Shown: in pieces, positions 50,726 to 60,389 of the stretch
Numbering within the stretch: position 1 is the first letter of the stretch
Layout: every line of letters begins with the position of its first letter
Assembly: GCF_018129025.1 (NCBI RefSeq)
Contig: NZ_JAAEDI010000009.1
Span: forward strand, 62,001-126,000
Source: Neoroseomonas terrae
GTDB lineage: Bacteria; Pseudomonadota; Alphaproteobacteria; Acetobacterales; Acetobacteraceae
DNA: 64,000 bases
Reading direction: 5' to 3'
The notes under the pieces: model-generated
Told to the model about the DNA's origin: nothing
Databases searched by the model: none
What the model saw: only the letters and a program-made list of their open reading frames with translations
Program-made: the position numbers and the translations under genes

Positions 50726-50796
50726 GGCGCATGACCCCCTGGGCTGATGACGCCGGTCGATCATCGCGAAGATGACGGCGTTCGGCCAGTGGCGGT

Positions 50797-51261
50797 TCAG
50801 CGGCAGGCGACCACCACCTGCTCCGGTCCGCTGACGACCCGGCCCTGCCGCATGCCACGGCTGTTCTCGCGCCGGCTGGTCACCTCGCAGCGCCGGGCGC
50901 CGGCCGGCACGGCGGCCATGATGCCGGATTCCAGCCCCTCATACCGGCAGACCAGGCGATAGGCCTGGCGGCTGTCGCCCAGGTCCCACCATTCGCGCCG
51001 CGTCCGGGGATCGGCTTCGGGGCGGAGTTGCACCCGCTCGGCCGGGTCGCCCTCGAACAGATCCGCGCCGCGTAGCCAGTGGCGCTGGCGTTCCGGCCGC
51101 ACCGTCCAGCCGGGGGGAGGATGGATCTCATCGCGGGCCGTCACCTCGACGGAAGGCGGACAGGCGATCAGCACGGGCGGGCCCGGCGGGCGGGCGGGCT
51201 GCTGGGCCGTGGCCGCGGTCGCCAACAGGAGCATCGGAATCGAACCGAAGACGAAACGCAT
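50797..51261 (-). CDS. secreted STY0301-like family protein
   Basis: 154 aa with signal peptide (MRFVFGSIPMLLLATAATAQ) and a domain with CPPSVEVTARDEIHPPPGW, WWDLGDSRQAYRLVCRYEGL and PAGARRCEVTSRR. Four cysteines pair plausibly (positions about 34, 104, 124, 153). This matches the STY0301 family of small periplasmic proteins of unknown function. On the minus strand with the ELM1-like gene 15 bp upstream. Confidence 0.7.
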   Translation of the reverse strand: MRFVFGSIPMLLLATAATAQQPARPPGPPVLIACPPSVEVTARDEIHPPPGWTVRPERQRHWLRGADLFEGDPAERVQLRPEADPRTRREWWDLGDSRQAYRLVCRYEGLESGIMAAVPAGARRCEVTSRRENSRGMRQGRVVSGPEQVVVACR

Positions 51262-51276
51262 GGCAACCTCCGAGCC

Positions 51277-52212
51277 TCAGGAACGCAGGAATCGCTCCGC
51301 CACTGCGCGGGCGACGCGGCCGGTCTCGTCCAGCGATGCCCGCGCGAATGGTGCCGGCGCCTGGGCCAACGGTCTCGCCTGTCCGGCAGCATAGACGCTG
51401 TCGTGCAGCCGGTGGTGCCGCGGGCCGAGCCCGCCCGGATCGGCGATGAAGACCGGCACGCTGGTCGCCAGCGCCTCGGACAGCATGGAGACGGAATCGC
51501 CCGTCACCACGATCGCGTCCGCCCAGGCGAGCATCCCCGCATAGGGGTTCGGCCCATCACCGCCCCATCGATGCAGATGCTGCGGGAGCCCGCCGAGTGC
51601 CGCGGCCACCGCGGCCTCCGCGGCCGCGCCGGTGCGACGCGAACCCGTGGCGAGCACCGAGCCGGCGAAGCCTGCGACGTAGCGGGCCATGGCGGCGGCG
51701 GTGCCGGGCGCCATCCCCTCCCCGCGCGGCGGTCCGCCGAGCAGCAGGGCGACGCGCGGTGACGGCAACTCGGAGAAGGCGCGCCATTCCTCCCTCGCGG
51801 CGGCGAGGCGGCCGGGGCTCATGCGATGGGCCGCCCCCAGGATGGGCAGGATGTTGGGGGCAACCGGCGGCGAATCGTGCCGGCCGACCACCAGCAGATC
51901 GAACCGATCCTCGCTGAAGCCCGGGCGCATGCAGTGCACGGTACGGACACCCTGCCGTGCCAGCCAAAGCGCCACCGGTGCGCTGCGCCGGCCGGCGGCG
52001 ATGGCCAGCACTGGCCAGGGCCGGCCGAACGCCTGCCGCGTATCGCCGGCCAGCCCAGCCAGCGTCGCCCACCGCAACGGCAGTCCGGCCAGCCTGCCCC
52101 AGGCGAGATCGACCGTCCGGAACGGCCGGCCGAGGCGCTCCGCAATCCCGATCGCCTGCGCCGCAGTGCCGGCGCGCGGGTCCGCCAGGACCCAGACGTC
52201 GTTCTCCGTCAT
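51277..52212 (-). CDS. ELM1/GtrOC1-like putative nucleoside-diphospho-sugar protein
   Basis: 311 aa. [20 protein letters not shown] (start), [31 protein letters not shown] and [20 protein letters not shown] are the motifs of the alphaproteobacterial 'mitochondrial fission ELM1 family', a glycosyltransferase-B-like fold of uncertain function, possibly envelope-related. It is divergent from pyrE with about 60 bp between starts. Function is not established for bacterial members. Confidence 0.85.
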   Translation of the reverse strand: MTENDVWVLADPRAGTAAQAIGIAERLGRPFRTVDLAWGRLAGLPLRWATLAGLAGDTRQAFGRPWPVLAIAAGRRSAPVALWLARQGVRTVHCMRPGFSEDRFDLLVVGRHDSPPVAPNILPILGAAHRMSPGRLAAAREEWRAFSELPSPRVALLLGGPPRGEGMAPGTAAAMARYVAGFAGSVLATGSRRTGAAAEAAVAAALGGLPQHLHRWGGDGPNPYAGMLAWADAIVVTGDSVSMLSEALATSVPVFIADPGGLGPRHHRLHDSVYAAGQARPLAQAPAPFARASLDETGRVARAVAERFLRS

Positions 52213-52275
52213 GGACGCGGCGCGCCCCGCCGACTACGACAGCCCAGCGAAGGACCACCACCAGGACGAACCGCC

Positions 52276-52998
52276 ATGACCGCGCTGCACGCCTCCGACT
52301 GGGACCGCGACGCCGCCCTGACCACCGCGCGCATCCTGCTCGAGATCAAGGCCGTGAATTTCCGGCCCGAGGAGCCCTATACCTTCACCAGCGGCTGGAA
52401 GAGCCCCGTCTATATCGACTGCCGCAAGATCATCTCCTTCCCCCGCGCGCGCAACCGCATCATGGAACTGGGCGTCGAGAAGATCGGCCGCCATGTCGGC
52501 TATGAATCGATCGACGTGGTGGTGGGCGGCGAGACCGCCGGCATCCCCTTCGGCGCCTGGATCGCCGACCGGATGATGGCGCCCATGGCTTATGTGCGGA
52601 AGAAGCCGAAGGGCTTTGGCCGCAACGCCCAGATCGAGGGCGAGGTGCCGATCGGCCAGCGCACCCTGCTGGTCGAGGACCTGACGACGGACGGCGGCTC
52701 GAAGATCCGCTTCGCCAACGCGCTGCGCGATGCCGGTGCGATTTGCGACCACACCTTCGTCGTCTTCTACTACGGCGTCTTCCCCGGTTCCTTCGAGAAG
52801 CTGAAGGAGATGGGGCTGAACCTGCACCACCTCTGCACCTGGTGGGACGTGCTCGAGGTTTGCCGCGAGCGCCCGTATTTCAGCGAGGCGGCGCTCAAGG
52901 AAGTGCGCAAGTTCCTCGAGGACCCGGTGAGCTGGTCGAAGGCGCATGGCGGCGTTGCGAGTGTCGATGAGGCGAAGGTGAAGGACGCGGTGGAGTGA
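52276..52998 (+). CDS. pyrE: orotate phosphoribosyltransferase
   Basis: 240 aa. [20 protein letters not shown] (about 38-57), [20 protein letters not shown] (flexible catalytic loop, about 107-127) and [13 protein letters not shown] (PRPP-binding, about 130-142) are diagnostic. Makes orotidine-5'-phosphate in pyrimidine synthesis. Longer than E. coli PyrE owing to a C-terminal extension shared with other alphaproteobacteria. Its stop overlaps the start of the ABC binding-protein gene (GTGA). Confidence 0.93.
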   Translation: MTALHASDWDRDAALTTARILLEIKAVNFRPEEPYTFTSGWKSPVYIDCRKIISFPRARNRIMELGVEKIGRHVGYESIDVVVGGETAGIPFGAWIADRMMAPMAYVRKKPKGFGRNAQIEGEVPIGQRTLLVEDLTTDGGSKIRFANALRDAGAICDHTFVVFYYGVFPGSFEKLKEMGLNLHHLCTWWDVLEVCRERPYFSEAALKEVRKFLEDPVSWSKAHGGVASVDEAKVKDAVE

Positions 52999-54644
52999 GG
53001 CTGCGCCTCGCCGCGCTGCTGCTGGCGGCGGCCACCCCCGCTGCCGCCCAGCCGCGCGATACCCTGACGATCGGCATCACGCAGTACCCGTCGACCTACC
53101 ACCCCAACATCGAGAACATGATCGCGAAGAACTATGTTCTCGGCTTCGCGCGCCGCCCGCTGACCGCCTACGGCGCCGACTGGCGCCTGACCTGCCTGAC
53201 CTGTGAGACGCTGCCCTCCATCGAGAACGGCCTCGCGGTGCTGGAAACCACGCCGGAGGGTAAGCCGGGCATCCGGGTCACTTACCGGCTGCGCGAGGGG
53301 CTTCGCTGGGGCGACGGCACGCCGGTCTCCGCCGAGGATCTGCGCTTCGCGTGGGAGGCAGGCCGCGATCCCGCCACCGGCTTCGGCCCAGCGGAATTCT
53401 ACCGCAGCGCCTATGAGCTGATCGTCGTCGATCAGCGCACGGTCACGCTGCGGCTCGACCGCGTCACCTTCGAATACGCCTCGATGGCCGACTTCCAGCC
53501 GCTGCCCGCGCATATCGAGCGCGCGCGGTGGGAGGCCGATCCTCGCAGCTATCGCACCCGCACCGCCTACGATACCGAGACGACCAATCCGGCGCTGTGG
53601 AACGGTCCCTATCGCATCACCGCGGTGCAGCCGGGTTCCTCGGTCACGCTGGAGCGCAACCCGGCCTGGAACGGCACCGCGCCAGGCTTCCGCCGCATCA
53701 CCATCCGCGCAGTCGAGAACACGCCGGCGCTGGAGGCGCAGCTCCTCGCCGGCCAGGTGGACATGGTGGCGGGCGAGCTCGGCCTGCCGCTCGAGCAGGC
53801 CATCGCGCTGGAACGCCGCGCCGGCACCCGGTTCCGCTTCCACTACCATCCAGGGCTGATCTACGAGCATCTGGAACTGCGCCACGATCATCCGGCGCTC
53901 GGCGACATCCGCGTGCGGCAGGCGCTGCTGCTGGCGACCGATCGGGCGCAGATCAGCGAGCGGCTGTTCGCCGGCCGCCAGCCGGTCGCGCATTCGGCGG
54001 TCAATCCGCTCGACGCCATGTTCGATCCGGAGGTCCGGCAATGGCCCTTCGACCTCGCCCGCGCCCGCGCGCTGCTCGATGACGCCGGCTGGACGCCGGG
54101 CCCCGACGGCATCCGCCGCAATGCCGCCGGTGAGCGGCTCTCGCTGGAGTTCATGACCACCGCCGGCAACCGCGCGCGCGAACAGGTGCAGCAGGTCCTG
54201 CAGGGCATGTGGCGCGCCGCGGGTGTCGAGACGCGCATCCGCAACGAGCCGCCCCGCGTCTTCTTCGCTGAGACGCTGTCGCGCCGCCGCTTCCAGGGTC
54301 TAGCGATGTTCGCCTGGATCAGCGCGCCCGAGAGCGTGCCGCGCACCACGCTGCATTCGGACGAGATCCCGCGCGAAGACCGCAACTGGTCAGGCCAGAA
54401 CTACGGCGGTTACCGCAACGCCGAGATGGATGTGCTGACGCACACCCTGCCCGAGGAGCTGGACGCGACGCGGCGTCGCGAGATGTGGCGGCGCCTGCAG
54501 GCGATCTATGCCGAGGAATTGCCGTCCATCCCGCTGTGGTTCCGCGCCGACGCGCATGTCTGGCCGACGTGGCTCGATGGCGTGCGGCCGACGGGGCATC
54601 TCAACGTGTCGACGCTCTGGGCAGAGGAGTGGCGCGCGCGCTGA
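52995..54644 (+). CDS. ABC transporter substrate-binding protein, oligopeptide type
   Basis: 549 aa, GTG start overlapping pyrE by four bases. Signal peptide [20 protein letters not shown]; mature part is a family-5 binding protein with [20 protein letters not shown] (about 94-113) and [20 protein letters not shown]. Periplasmic ligand capture for the two permeases at 55509-57253; a VOC-domain gene lies between. No ATPase subunits are present in the window, so ATPases must come from elsewhere or follow a shared-ATPase scheme. Ligand unknown. Confidence 0.92.
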   Translation: MRLRLAALLLAAATPAAAQPRDTLTIGITQYPSTYHPNIENMIAKNYVLGFARRPLTAYGADWRLTCLTCETLPSIENGLAVLETTPEGKPGIRVTYRLREGLRWGDGTPVSAEDLRFAWEAGRDPATGFGPAEFYRSAYELIVVDQRTVTLRLDRVTFEYASMADFQPLPAHIERARWEADPRSYRTRTAYDTETTNPALWNGPYRITAVQPGSSVTLERNPAWNGTAPGFRRITIRAVENTPALEAQLLAGQVDMVAGELGLPLEQAIALERRAGTRFRFHYHPGLIYEHLELRHDHPALGDIRVRQALLLATDRAQISERLFAGRQPVAHSAVNPLDAMFDPEVRQWPFDLARARALLDDAGWTPGPDGIRRNAAGERLSLEFMTTAGNRAREQVQQVLQGMWRAAGVETRIRNEPPRVFFAETLSRRRFQGLAMFAWISAPESVPRTTLHSDEIPREDRNWSGQNYGGYRNAEMDVLTHTLPEELDATRRREMWRRLQAIYAEELPSIPLWFRADAHVWPTWLDGVRPTGHLNVSTLWAEEWRAR

Positions 54645-55030
54645 TGCTCGATCACGTCTCCATCACCGTGTCGGACCTGTCGCGCGCAGCGCGCTTCTAC
54701 GATGCGGTGATGGCGGCGCTGCGCGTGCCGTGCGTAGGCCGGTCGGATGCTTCGATCGGCTACGGCATCCGCAACCGGCCTGACGACGCCGGCCACACCT
54801 ACCTGTCCATCCGCGCGGCGGGCGGGCCGGTGCATGCGGATCGCCGGCATTGGTGCTTCCGCGCGCCCAATCGGGCGGCGGTGGATGCGTTCCACGCCGC
54901 CGGCGTGGCGAATGGCGGTGCGGATGACGGCGCGCCGGGACTGCGCGACTACCATTCGCAATACTACGCGGCGTTCCTGCTTGATCCGGACGGGAACCGG
55001 GTGGAGGCGGTGTGTCACTGCGCGCCGTAA
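54644..55030 (+). CDS. VOC-family (glyoxalase-like) protein
   Basis: 128 aa. [20 protein letters not shown] is the classic VOC start; GAPGLRDYHSQYYAAFLLDP with DPDGNRVEAVCH holds the C-terminal metal-ligand Glu. Family members include lactoylglutathione lyases, dioxygenases and antibiotic-binding proteins; this subgroup is unassigned. ATG overlaps the preceding stop (TGATG), so it is translated with the binding protein. A strong hairpin terminator follows. Confidence 0.85.
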   Translation: MLDHVSITVSDLSRAARFYDAVMAALRVPCVGRSDASIGYGIRNRPDDAGHTYLSIRAAGGPVHADRRHWCFRAPNRAAVDAFHAAGVANGGADDGAPGLRDYHSQYYAAFLLDPDGNRVEAVCHCAP

Positions 55031-55032
55031 GG

Positions 55033-55056
55033 CCGGGGGAAAGTGAATTCCCCCGG
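55033..55056 (+). terminator. hairpin terminator after the VOC gene
   Basis: CCGGGGGAA pairs with TTCCCCCGG (nine pairs, six-base loop) two bases past the stop. It belongs to the GC hairpins repeated in this chromosome and would separate pyrE-SBP-VOC from the permeases. Confidence 0.65.
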
Positions 55057-55256
55057 ACCCCCTTCTATTTCTATCCGTTGCGCTGCCGCGTCGGGCATCG
55101 CGCGATGGTCACGATCCCGACTGTCGCCCCAGGCTCCGGATGGAGGCTTCCAAAGGCTCCTCGACCTTTGGTGGTCTGGGTGCGGGGAAGGCAACACCCC
55201 ATTGGCGCGAAGGTTGGATTAGAGAGGGTCTCCGCCCCTCTCCGAATCTCTCCCCG

Positions 55257-55453
55257 CCAGGCCATGGATGGCCTGGACCGCCGTGACTTGGCGCCGGCCG
55301 CGAAAACCAATTCGCCTGATCTCAAGACCCCTTCGTGCGCAGAGCCGTATGACAGCGACGTTTCGATCCCATGCGCGCAGTGCCAGATCGAGGTTCGCAA
55401 AGGCCTTTCGGCCTTTGCCGGGGTAGGGTTCGGGAAGGGGCAGAGCCCCTTCC
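55257..55453. repeat. three-hairpin intergenic cassette, copy 2
   Basis: Hairpins at 55257-55276 (CCAGGCCAT/ATGGCCTGG), 55397-55418 (GCAAAGGCC, loop TTTC, GGCCTTTGC) and 55433-55453 (GGAAGGGGC/GCCCCTTCC) repeat the plan of 49022-49213; inner bases differ but pairing is kept. It lies 56 bp before the first permease gene. Partial related hairpins occur at about 55140-55190. Confidence 0.65.
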
Positions 55454-55508
55454 TGATCCACCCGCCACCGCCAATCTTCGTGGGCCAAAGCCCTTCCGGT
55501 TCGCGCTC

Positions 55509-56432
55509 ATGATCGCGAAGCGCCTGCTCCAGGTCGCACTTACCCTTGCGATCCTGTCCTTCTGTGCATTCGCCCTCATCGCGCTCATGCCGGGAGACCC
55601 CATCGAGGTCGCCATCGCCGGAGACCCGCGCCTGTCTGCCGAGGATGCCGCGCGCCTGCGGGCCTTGCATGGCCTCGATCGCCCCTTCACCGAGCGCTAC
55701 CTCGCCTGGGCATCGGGCCTGCTGCGGGGCGAGTTCGGTTATTCGCGCCTCTTTGCCCAGCCCGTCGCCTCGCTGCTCTGGCCGGCGCTGCTCTCCACGC
55801 TCACCCTCGCGGGCACGGCGCTGCTCATCGCGCTTGCGGCCGGCATCGCGCTCGGGGCGCTGGCGGCGTCGTGGCCGCGGGCGGCGCCCTTCGTCGATGC
55901 CGTCGCGATCATGGGCCAAGCGATGCCGACCTTCTGGCTCGGCATGCTGCTCATCATTGCCTTCGCGGTCACGCTGGGTTGGCTGCCGGCGGGCGGCGTC
56001 GCGGAGAGCGGCGTCGGCCTGTCCTTCCTGATCCTGCCGGTCGCGACGCTGGCGGTCGCGCATCTCGCCGCCTATGCACGGCATTCGGCAACGAGCCTGG
56101 AAGCCACGCTGACCGAGCCATGGGTGCGCACCGCCCGTGCCCGCGGCGCCTCGGAACACCGCGTCCTGTGGCGGCACGCCTTCCCCAATGCCGCGCTGCC
56201 GATCCTGCAGATCGCCGCGCTCGACGCCGGCGCGCTCGCCGGCGGCGCGCTGGTGACGGAAACGGTCTTCGCGCGTCCGGGAATGGGCAAGCTGCTCTAC
56301 GACGCCGTGATGGGCAACGACACGAACCTCGCCCTCGTCGCGCTGCTGCTGGTGGCGCTCGTGACGATGCTCGCGACGCTCGGCGCAGACCTCGCGCAGC
56401 GCGCGCTCGATCCCCGGCTGCGTGAGCGATGA
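55509..56432 (+). CDS. ABC transporter permease, DppB/OppB type
   Basis: 307 aa with about six membrane helices. ALMPGDPIEVAIAGDP near the N-terminus is the DppB-type periplasmic start, and RTARARGASEHRVLWRHAFP (about 197-216) is the EAA loop that contacts the ATPase. Start ATG 55509 follows the three-hairpin cassette. Overlaps the next permease by four bases. Part of the peptide-type importer whose binding protein is at 52995. Confidence 0.92.
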   Translation: MIAKRLLQVALTLAILSFCAFALIALMPGDPIEVAIAGDPRLSAEDAARLRALHGLDRPFTERYLAWASGLLRGEFGYSRLFAQPVASLLWPALLSTLTLAGTALLIALAAGIALGALAASWPRAAPFVDAVAIMGQAMPTFWLGMLLIIAFAVTLGWLPAGGVAESGVGLSFLILPVATLAVAHLAAYARHSATSLEATLTEPWVRTARARGASEHRVLWRHAFPNAALPILQIAALDAGALAGGALVTETVFARPGMGKLLYDAVMGNDTNLALVALLLVALVTMLATLGADLAQRALDPRLRER

Positions 56433-57253
56433 TCCGCCTCGCCATCGGTCTCACCCTGCTTGGCCTCCTCGCGATCGCGGCGGTCGTCGCGCCGATGGTC
56501 GGCGACGCGCTCGGCCACGACGCCTTCACCCCGGACCTCTTCGCGCGGTTCGAGCCACCATCGGCCACGCACCCGCTCGGCACGGACGACCTCGGGCGCG
56601 ACATCCTGCTGCGACTGCTCTACGGCGCGCGGGTGTCCCTCGCGGTCGGGCTCGCGGCGGCCCTGGCGGCGACCACCATCGGCACGGCCGCAGGCGTCTT
56701 CGCCGCCTGGCGCGGCGGCATCGCGGATGCGCTCGTCATGCGTCTTGCGGACTTCATGCTGGCGCTGCCCGCCCTGCCGCTGCTGGTGCTGCTCGCCGCC
56801 GCGGACCCGTCCCGCATCGGCCTGCCGGCGCGCGGGGAAGCGGCGGGGGACGTGATGCGGATCGTCGTGATCCTGGCCCTGTTCGGCTGGGTCGGCGTCG
56901 CGCGGCTCGCCCGGGCCGCGGCGCTGGCGACGCTGTCGCGCGACCATGTCCGCGCCGCGCGCGCGCTTGGCGCTACCGAGACGCGCATCCTGCGCCGTCA
57001 CGTCCTGCCGGCGCTGCTGCCGCCGGTTGCGGTCGCCACCGCCCTGGCCTGCGCGGGCGCGATCCTCGCCGAATCGACGTTGTCCTTCCTTGGGCTCGGC
57101 ATCAGCCCGCCGGCGCCGTCCTGGGGAAACATGCTGGCGAATGCGCAGGAACTGGTCTTCAGCGCCCCCTGGGCGGCCGTGTGGCCAGGCCTCGCCATCA
57201 TGGCGACCGTCGCCGGCTGCACGCTGGTCGCCGACGGGTTGCGGCGGCGATAG
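56429..57253 (+). CDS. ABC transporter permease, DppC/OppC type
   Basis: 274 aa, starting ATGA-overlapped with the DppB-type gene. HPLGTDDLGRDILLRLLYGA (about 51-70) is the DppC motif; RAARALGATETRILRRHVLP (about 175-194) is the EAA loop. About five membrane helices. No ATP-binding gene follows; the next gene is an unrelated small protein. Confidence 0.92.
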   Translation: MIRLAIGLTLLGLLAIAAVVAPMVGDALGHDAFTPDLFARFEPPSATHPLGTDDLGRDILLRLLYGARVSLAVGLAAALAATTIGTAAGVFAAWRGGIADALVMRLADFMLALPALPLLVLLAAADPSRIGLPARGEAAGDVMRIVVILALFGWVGVARLARAAALATLSRDHVRAARALGATETRILRRHVLPALLPPVAVATALACAGAILAESTLSFLGLGISPPAPSWGNMLANAQELVFSAPWAAVWPGLAIMATVAGCTLVADGLRRR

Positions 57254-57386
57254 CACCGCCGCCGGCTGGCCTCGCCGGGCCGGGTTTCATCACCCGGGAC
57301 CACGCGCCATCTTGCCAGTCATCGCGGGCTGTCCGACATGGCCCAGACTGATCGCCGGAACCTCTGCTGCCAGGGAGAGCAGATCG

Positions 57387-57779
57387 ATGCCCAACACCCC
57401 GCTCGCGAAGTCCATGCTGGACCTGCTCTCGCATATCAGCCTGCCCGCCGCCGGCAGGCAGTTCGCGCCGGCCGACACCCCGCTGGCGGACCCGACGGCA
57501 CGCCTGCCCAGCAACATCGACGGCACCGCCGCACTGCTCGACCAGCTGCTGTCCGAGGTCGAGGACGACCTGCGCGAAGGCCGCAGCCGCGCCGCGGGCA
57601 CCGCGCTTGGCATTGCCGGCACGCGGCTCGCACTCGAGGAGGTGCGCAACAGCCAACCGCCCCGGCATGTGGAATGGCTTGCCGCCTATCTGCGCAGCGC
57701 GGCGGCCGAACTGGCAGCGAACGAACCTGCCAAGGCCCTGAAGGCGGTGCGCCTCGCGCGGCTCTCGCTGCGCCCGTAA
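57387..57779 (+). CDS. hypothetical helical protein, 130 aa
   Basis: Start ATG 57387 has GGGAGAG ten bases upstream. The protein is helix-rich and mildly acidic: a polar linker (residues 20-48), then IDGTAALLDQLLSEVEDDLR, RSRAAGTALGIAGTRLALEE and WLAAYLRSAAAELAANEPAK. No hydrophobic span. Unknown family; probably a soluble helical-bundle protein. Its position after the permeases does not suggest a transport role. Confidence 0.6.
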   Translation: MPNTPLAKSMLDLLSHISLPAAGRQFAPADTPLADPTARLPSNIDGTAALLDQLLSEVEDDLREGRSRAAGTALGIAGTRLALEEVRNSQPPRHVEWLAAYLRSAAAELAANEPAKALKAVRLARLSLRP

Positions 57780-57910
57780 ACATGTCGAATCAGTCATTTA
57801 TCCGATAGTCTTACGACAGGATAGGAGGTGTAGACGCCGATGTAAGGGACGGATCCCCTCGACCGTGCCGACCGCTCCATGGTCCTACCGGCCGAAAGGA
57901 TGACCCTCTG

Positions 57911-58210
57911 ATGTTCCGCGCCTTCCTCCTCGCCGCCGGGCTGATGCTTGCCCTCGGCACGCTCAGCCCCGCCGATGCGGCCCGCAGCCGCACCCGCGCC
58001 GCCGGGACGGAGGCGACCGCCGCCTCCACCGATGCGCCGCGTGCCTCCTCCCGCCGCAGCCGCCGCACCGAGGCGAACCGCCAGCGCCGCAACCGTGGCT
58101 CGGCCAGCGCGTCCCGCCAGCGTCGCGGGACGCAGACTGCCTCGGCGGCCGGCACGCGCCGCGGTTCGCGCAGCGGCAGCAGCGCGCCGGCGCCGGTGAC
58201 GCAGCAGTAA
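57911..58210 (+). CDS. secreted Arg/Ser/Ala-rich small protein
   Basis: 99 aa. A clear signal peptide (MFRAFLLAAGLMLALGTLSP-ADA) is followed by about 75 residues made nearly only of Arg, Ser, Ala, Thr and Gly in R-S-R and R-R-x-S repeats. Strongly basic and disordered. Site AAAGGA lies about 10 bp before the ATG. A near-perfect terminator follows. It could coat negatively charged envelope polymers or phosphate-rich surfaces, but no family is known. Confidence 0.65.
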   Translation: MFRAFLLAAGLMLALGTLSPADAARSRTRAAGTEATAASTDAPRASSRRSRRTEANRQRRNRGSASASRQRRGTQTASAAGTRRGSRSGSSAPAPVTQQ

Positions 58211-58214
58211 TCGA

Positions 58215-58238
58215 AAAGGGGGCCGCGAGGCCCCCTTT
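58215..58238. terminator. bidirectional Rho-independent terminator
   Basis: AAAGGGGGCC, GNRA-type loop GCGA, GGCCCCCTTT: ten perfect pairs with A/T ends usable from both sides, between the basic secreted protein and convergent phoX. Confidence 0.85.
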
Positions 58239-58277
58239 CCATGTCAGACAGCGGCGCGCGGCCTCATGCCGTTCGCG

Positions 58278-60257
58278 TCACTCGCCGATCGTCCCCTCGC
58301 CGCGCTTCACGATGGCGATCACCGAAGGCCGCGGCGGCATGGCGTCCTGGAAGTCCGGCCAGCGCGTCGACGGCCGGTCGAAGGACGATCCGCGATCCTC
58401 GGCCGGATGCTGGATGGCGAGGAAGATCGTCGTGTCGTCGGGCGTGAAGCACGGCCCACAGACCTCCGCCCCGGTCGGCGCCTGGTAGAACAGCCGCGTC
58501 AGGGCCCGCCCCGGCCCCTGCGTATCGGCGGCATAGAGCCCATCCGCCACACCCGCCGCGCCGGGCGCGCCGTCGGTCGAGATCCAGATGCGGCCCTTGG
58601 CGTCGAAGGCGCAATTGTCCGGGCAGGACAGCCAGCCCTGGTCGCTGGTCGCTCGATGATAACGCGCCCCGGCATCCTGGCCGGGCCGGCCGGCGAGCAG
58701 GAAGACCTCCCACCGCGCCTCCGTCGCCGCATGGTCGGGGCGACCGTTCGGCGCCGGCGGCACGATCTCGATGATATGCCCGTGCGCGTTGCGCGCGCGC
58801 GGGTTGACGGGGCTCACCTGGTCTTCCCGGCGGTTGCCGTTGTTGGTGAGGATGACGTAGGTCCGGCCCGTCACCGGGTTGGTCTCGACATCCTCGGGCC
58901 GGTCCATCGGCGTCGCGCCGAGCAGGTCGGCGGCGCGCCGGGCGTTGATCATCACCTCGGCCTGGCTGGGGAAGCCGTTCGCCGGGGTCAGCGGGCCCTC
59001 GCCATGGGTCAGGGGCAGCCACTGCACCTTCCCGTCATCGGCAAAGCGGGCAACGAACAGCGTGCCGTCATCCAGCAGGTCGCGATTGGCCGCGCGGTCA
59101 TTCGGGTTCCACGGCCGTGCCGTGACGAATTTGTAGACGTAGTCGAACCGCTCATCGTCGCCGGAATAGAGCACGACGCGGCCGTCGGGGTTCACGACAT
59201 GCGTGCAGCCCTCGTGCTTGAAGCGACCGAGGGCGGTGCGCTTCACCGGCTGGCTCTGCGGATCGTAGGGGTCGAATTCGACGATCCAGCCGAAGCGGTT
59301 CGGCTCGTTCGGCTCCTTGTCGAGATCGAAGCGCGTCTCGAAGCGGCCCCAGGGGAACATCGCGCGCTCGACGATGCCGTAGCGGCGATACGCCTCGGCC
59401 TGCGGACCGGTCTTCGCGGCCGCGCCGCTGAAGTAGTAGTTGAAGTTCTCCTCGGTGGTGAGGATCGTGCCCCACGGCGTGTTGCCGCCGGCGCAGTTGT
59501 TCAGCGTGCCGAGCACGCGCGTGCCGGTCGGGTCGGCGCTGGTCTTCAGCCAGTCGTGGCCGGCGGCCGGGCCGCTGACGCGCATCGGCGTCTCGCCGGT
59601 GATGCGGCGGTTGAAGCGGCTGTCGGCCACCGCCGCCCAGCGGCCGTCGGTACGGGCGATCTCCACGACACTGAGGCCGTGGGCCATCATCTCGACCTTC
59701 ACCTGCTCGGCCGTGGTGCGGTTGCGCGCGGCGGAACCGGCGCCGAGGCCGGGGAACATCAGCTCGGCATTGCTGTATTCGTGGTTCACCACCAGCAGGC
59801 CGCGATCGGCGCTGCGGGAACCCTGCGGCAACGGCTGGAAGTCGATGAAGTCGTTGTTGTAGCCGAACTGCATGGCCTGCGCGGCCGGGGTCTGCGCCGC
59901 CGGATCGAAGGCCGGCGCGTCGGGCAGCACGGCATCGCCCCAGCGCAGCAGCACCTGGATCTCATACCCCTCCGCGACCGCGTCGCGCTGGGCGAGCTGG
60001 TGGCGCAGTTCGGGGAAGGTCAGGCTGGACGGGCCGCCTGTCATCGGCACCTGCGCCGAGGCTTCCCGGGCGCCGGCCACGAGCTGGTCGGCCAGCGTCG
60101 CCGCGGCCGCGGCGCCGCCGAGGCCGCGCAGCGCGGCGCGGCGCGTCAGGCGGCGGTCGACGAGTTCGCCGATGGTCTCCCGCGGGTCCGGGTTGCTTCC
60201 GATGTCCTCGATCTCGACATCGGTGGCTACTGCGTCAACGGGATACGTGTCGGGCAT
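58278..60257 (-). CDS. phoX: PhoX-type alkaline phosphatase (DUF839), Tat-exported
   Basis: 659 aa. Start ATG 60257 preferred; an upstream ATG at 60338 would add 27 low-information residues. Tat-like motif RRLTRRAALRGLGGAAAAAT (35-54). VVNHEYSNAELMFPGLG, LGTLNNCAGGNTPWGTILTT-EEN and GWIVEFDPYDP..KHEGCTH are the PhoX conserved blocks that bind Ca/Fe and phosphate. PhoX releases phosphate from organic esters in the periplasm and is typical under phosphate limitation. No Pho box could be recognised. A second, shorter PhoX-like gene lies upstream on the same strand. Confidence 0.92.
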   Translation of the reverse strand: MPDTYPVDAVATDVEIEDIGSNPDPRETIGELVDRRLTRRAALRGLGGAAAAATLADQLVAGAREASAQVPMTGGPSSLTFPELRHQLAQRDAVAEGYEIQVLLRWGDAVLPDAPAFDPAAQTPAAQAMQFGYNNDFIDFQPLPQGSRSADRGLLVVNHEYSNAELMFPGLGAGSAARNRTTAEQVKVEMMAHGLSVVEIARTDGRWAAVADSRFNRRITGETPMRVSGPAAGHDWLKTSADPTGTRVLGTLNNCAGGNTPWGTILTTEENFNYYFSGAAAKTGPQAEAYRRYGIVERAMFPWGRFETRFDLDKEPNEPNRFGWIVEFDPYDPQSQPVKRTALGRFKHEGCTHVVNPDGRVVLYSGDDERFDYVYKFVTARPWNPNDRAANRDLLDDGTLFVARFADDGKVQWLPLTHGEGPLTPANGFPSQAEVMINARRAADLLGATPMDRPEDVETNPVTGRTYVILTNNGNRREDQVSPVNPRARNAHGHIIEIVPPAPNGRPDHAATEARWEVFLLAGRPGQDAGARYHRATSDQGWLSCPDNCAFDAKGRIWISTDGAPGAAGVADGLYAADTQGPGRALTRLFYQAPTGAEVCGPCFTPDDTTIFLAIQHPAEDRGSSFDRPSTRWPDFQDAMPPRPSVIAIVKRGEGTIGE

Positions 60258-60389
60258 GGGCTCCGTCCGTGAAGGGTGTGCCCCGCGAGGGACAGGCGCC
60301 ACGGACGGCGGTCCGCGGCGGCACGGTTTTGACCGCACCGCCGAGACGCTGGAACTGCTGCTCGTGTGAAGAATCCGTTGCAGCCGGCG

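Noticed and set aside
58266-60272. 668-codon plus-strand frame opposite phoX
   Set aside because: Antisense shadow; no motif and no ribosome site.
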